NCBI GenBank assembly: GCA_964035575.1
Contig: OZ037879.1
Location: 620,001-684,000 of the forward strand
DNA from: Rhynchopus sp. YZ270_cl-10
Lineage: Eukaryota > Euglenozoa > Diplonemea > Diplonemida > Diplonemidae
Direction of reading: 5' to 3'
Length of the DNA: 64,000 nt
Part shown: positions 62,020 to 64,000 of the stretch, in pieces
Numbering within the stretch: position 1 is the first letter of the stretch
Layout: each line of letters opens with the position of its first letter
The notes under the pieces: model-generated
What the model saw: only the letters and a program-made list of their open reading frames with translations
What the model was told of the DNA's origin: nothing
Databases searched by the model: none
Translations under genes and position numbers: made by a program

Positions 62020-62519
62020 GCTACAAAAGTAAAACAAATTGGAAAGGTGTACAAATCTGTGTGGATGAGGAGTATGGTGCTTCCAAAACAAGTGATGGAA
62101 AAATATCGGAGTATAACTAATGGACTGCAGCACGCAAAAGAACCAGGCGAGCCGGAGCCTCTTATGGTGTTTAGCATTATTGTTTTTACCTTCCCGAACT
62201 ACAACATCTCTGAAGTAGATCTGCACCTTGGCTTCGGTCTTGCACGTTGATGGTATTGCTTTTATTTCGTTTTCTTCCTTTTATTTTAACTATGGACTCA
62301 TAGAGAACCTGCGTGAACCCAGCGAGCAGATGAGCACCACCCCGACACCGTTTTGAACGGTTGTCCCCGTTGGAGCAAACGAGGGGGGCAGGGGTGAGCA
62401 TCGAGCACCCGAGTTTCCAGTCACAGCGGGTGAATTAAACCCGCACGGAATCGTACTGTCTCACGATACAGTACTCAGAGACCGCGTACATATCTGGGTC
62501 ACTGAAACAAGCTCTCCTC
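62020..62519. other. Intergenic
   Basis: 5' flank of the surface-protein gene. Around 62405-62505 there are two short hairpins (AGCGGGTGAATTAAACCCGC and a TACTGTCTC/GATACAGTA pair). Checked as a tRNA-like fold but not convincing. Confidence 0.35.
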
Positions 62520-63800
62520 ATGTGTTTTAAAGAGATGGGTTTGTCTCTCTCTGTGCTGTTAATCAGAAGTGACAGAGGGGGGTCTTCAGGAGGACTGTCT
62601 CGGGAGTTAAGCGCGGCAATGAACGTACCCTACATATCGTGTGGTTCACACTTGCTGCATAACGCATGTGGTGACCTCCGCAAAAACCTGAAGGCAAACA
62701 ATGACGTTGTTCATGAGATCCTCCACATGAGCAACTACGTCGTCCACGGCGCCAAAGCACAGAGGCGGTGCAAGGAGTTTCAGAGGGACATGCAGCTAGC
62801 CAGAGCCCGGAACACCCCGATGTGGCTGTGCTGGAGGGGCCCCGGAGCTGTGAATCCAGCCCGGGAACAAACCCCATAGTCAGTAATCAAAAATAGTGTT
62901 TTCCCTTTACTTTTATCACATCATTTTGTCTTTTTTCATTTTCAGTGAGTTCCTCACGTCTGAGCTTCGCCGTCCAGGTTCCAAGCAGACTAGCCCCTTC
63001 CCTACAGTGATGGAAGGTCGGGTTTTTTGCTGGGTTTTTTGGTGGGTTTTTTGCGGGTTTTTTTGGGTTTTTTGAAAACAGGGTTCCAGGGTTTTTTGAT
63101 GGGTTTTTGGGATAAAAATGAGGAGCTCCAAAGCTGGGACAGAAATGGGCGGTCTCCAAAAACTCCAAAAGACACACAAAGACAGTCCAAAAGCCGCCAG
63201 CAAGAACCTCGGACAACAGTGTGTCTTTTCTTTGGTAAACATAATGGTCTGACAACAGTGTGTCTTTTGGAGTTTTTGGAGACCGCCCATTTCTGTGTCC
63301 AGCTCCTGCAATCTAACACGAGCAAGGCTGGACACATCATCCCAGCTTTGGAGCTCCTCATCGCGGCATCAGAAAAATGCGCAAGCGATCTCCCGACCCG
63401 CGCCACGGAGAAAAAAAATAGATGCTGTGACGCAAAAATTGAAAACCAGGTCTGTATTTTTGGTCAAAACTCTTACGCAAGAAACCCCCATTTTTTCTAA
63501 ATGGGTTGGAATCGTATGTGTCCCACGAAGGACTTGACACCTATACTGGTGTTCTCTGCTGATGCTGGAACCGTCTCAGCCTGAGCCGCAAAGTGAAGGA
63601 TGCAGCGGAGGAGTACCACAATGAGGTTGGGAGAGATGAACTACCTCTCCGGCTAATAATTAAAGGCTTTTATAAATTTTTCACCAGGTGGAAAACCCCG
63701 GGCCACCTCCGGTCGGAAAACACCCCAGAACTGGGTCGAAAACACCGTATGACCCGAAAATCCATGATAAGGGCAACTCAGAATATGAAAAAATGCAAAA
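62520..63800 (+). pseudogene. Decayed hAT-like transposase
   Basis: The first segment (62520-62880) reads like the core of hAT transposases: LSRELSAAMNVPYISCGSHL, then LHNACGDLRKNLKANNDVVH, the conserved Cys-x2-His-Leu region followed by a helix. After a possible GTCAGT...TTTCAG intron (62878-62945) the frame continues briefly and is then broken by a G/T-rich and inverted-repeat insertion (about 63010-63360). Further transposase-like fragments follow (HIIPALELLIAASEKC near 63335; YHNEVGRDELPLRLIIKGFY near 63615). Multiple frames are needed, so the gene is dead. Ends and target duplication were not found; it may extend past the window. Confidence 0.45.
63121..63360. repeat. Inverted repeat inside the transposase remnant
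   Basis: AGAAATGGGCGGTCTCC and CAAAAACTCCAAAAGACAC (63140-63177) pair with 63259-63295. AGGAGCTCCAAAGCTGGGA (63121-63139) pairs with 63341-63359. The right arm is split by about 45 bp. GACAACAGTGTGTCTTTT occurs twice in the loop. Confidence 0.75.
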
Positions 63801-64000
63801 AAAAATAGTGAAAAAGTGGCTTTTTGACGGTTTTGGCCATGTTGGCAAAATGGCCATTTTTGAGGGGAAAATCCAAAAAAAACAGCAAAATTTCGACATC
63901 ATGACAGCTGCTTGGCCACAAAACTACCCCAAAAATGTCCTGTGAGTCCATTCCGACCTGTTTTGAACACTTTAGGTACTTTTTTTGACCGTTTTTTGGT

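Noticed and set aside
62405-62505. Possible tRNA or structured RNA
   Set aside because: Two hairpins are visible, but acceptor stem, A/B boxes and a 7-base T loop are not.

Overview
This window looks like nuclear DNA of a unicellular eukaryote. Six of the twelve host-type genes are split by spliceosomal GT-AG introns (donors mostly GTATGT, GTATNN or GTACGC) that can be removed in frame by eye. The proteins are eukaryotic: DENR, a K+-dependent Na+/Ca2+ exchanger, WD40, IQ-motif and lamin-tail-like proteins. All twelve host-type genes lie on the minus strand across about 60 kb, and several start codons sit just downstream of a pyrimidine tract ending in AG. That layout recalls the directional gene clusters and spliced-leader trans-splicing of Euglenozoa. 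Because conventional cis introns are also present, a diplonemid-like organism is a plausible but unproven guess.

Layout. 1-2058 holds a 5'-truncated LINE with an open reverse-transcriptase frame that runs off the left edge. 2746-27101 is a gene-rich stretch: a ubiquitin-like/WD40 protein, an 800-residue coiled-coil protein, a three-exon 347-residue protein, a five-exon 544-residue coiled-coil protein, a membrane-anchored GST-fold (FAX/metaxin-like) protein, a helical-repeat plus IQ-motif protein, and DENR. Terminal-inverted-repeat (TIR) and foldback elements and satellite arrays lie between and inside these genes. 27135-49599 is an accessory region of about 22 kb with no convincing host gene. 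It starts with a 9.7-kb tyrosine-recombinase (DIRS/Ngaro-like) retroelement that looks whole and carries two apparently identical 2-kb direct repeats. Then come several TIR/foldback elements, a third rearranged copy of the 2-kb repeat, and a poly(A)-tailed retroposed insert with a zinc-finger ORF. 49600-62019 is gene-rich again: exchanger, lamin-tail-like protein, membrane thioredoxin, short-chain dehydrogenase, and a large surface glycoprotein with a repeat region dense in N-glycosylation sequons. A decayed hAT-like transposase lies near the right end.

The most notable feature is a set of short non-coding elements bounded by TIRs. Their arms are built largely of low-complexity tandem repeats, so each whole element can fold back. 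Several are flanked by clear target-site duplications: GTTTTAT, TCTTA, ATTAGA, CCGAG and TA. One family appears twice with a different microsatellite (9-bp versus 5-bp unit) at the same internal position. A second notable signal is a repeat of about 110 bp that lies in two host introns, with weaker matches in two more, always in the same orientation; it resembles an introner or intron-tolerated element. All alignments were made by eye and intron positions are inferred from reading frame and splice signals.
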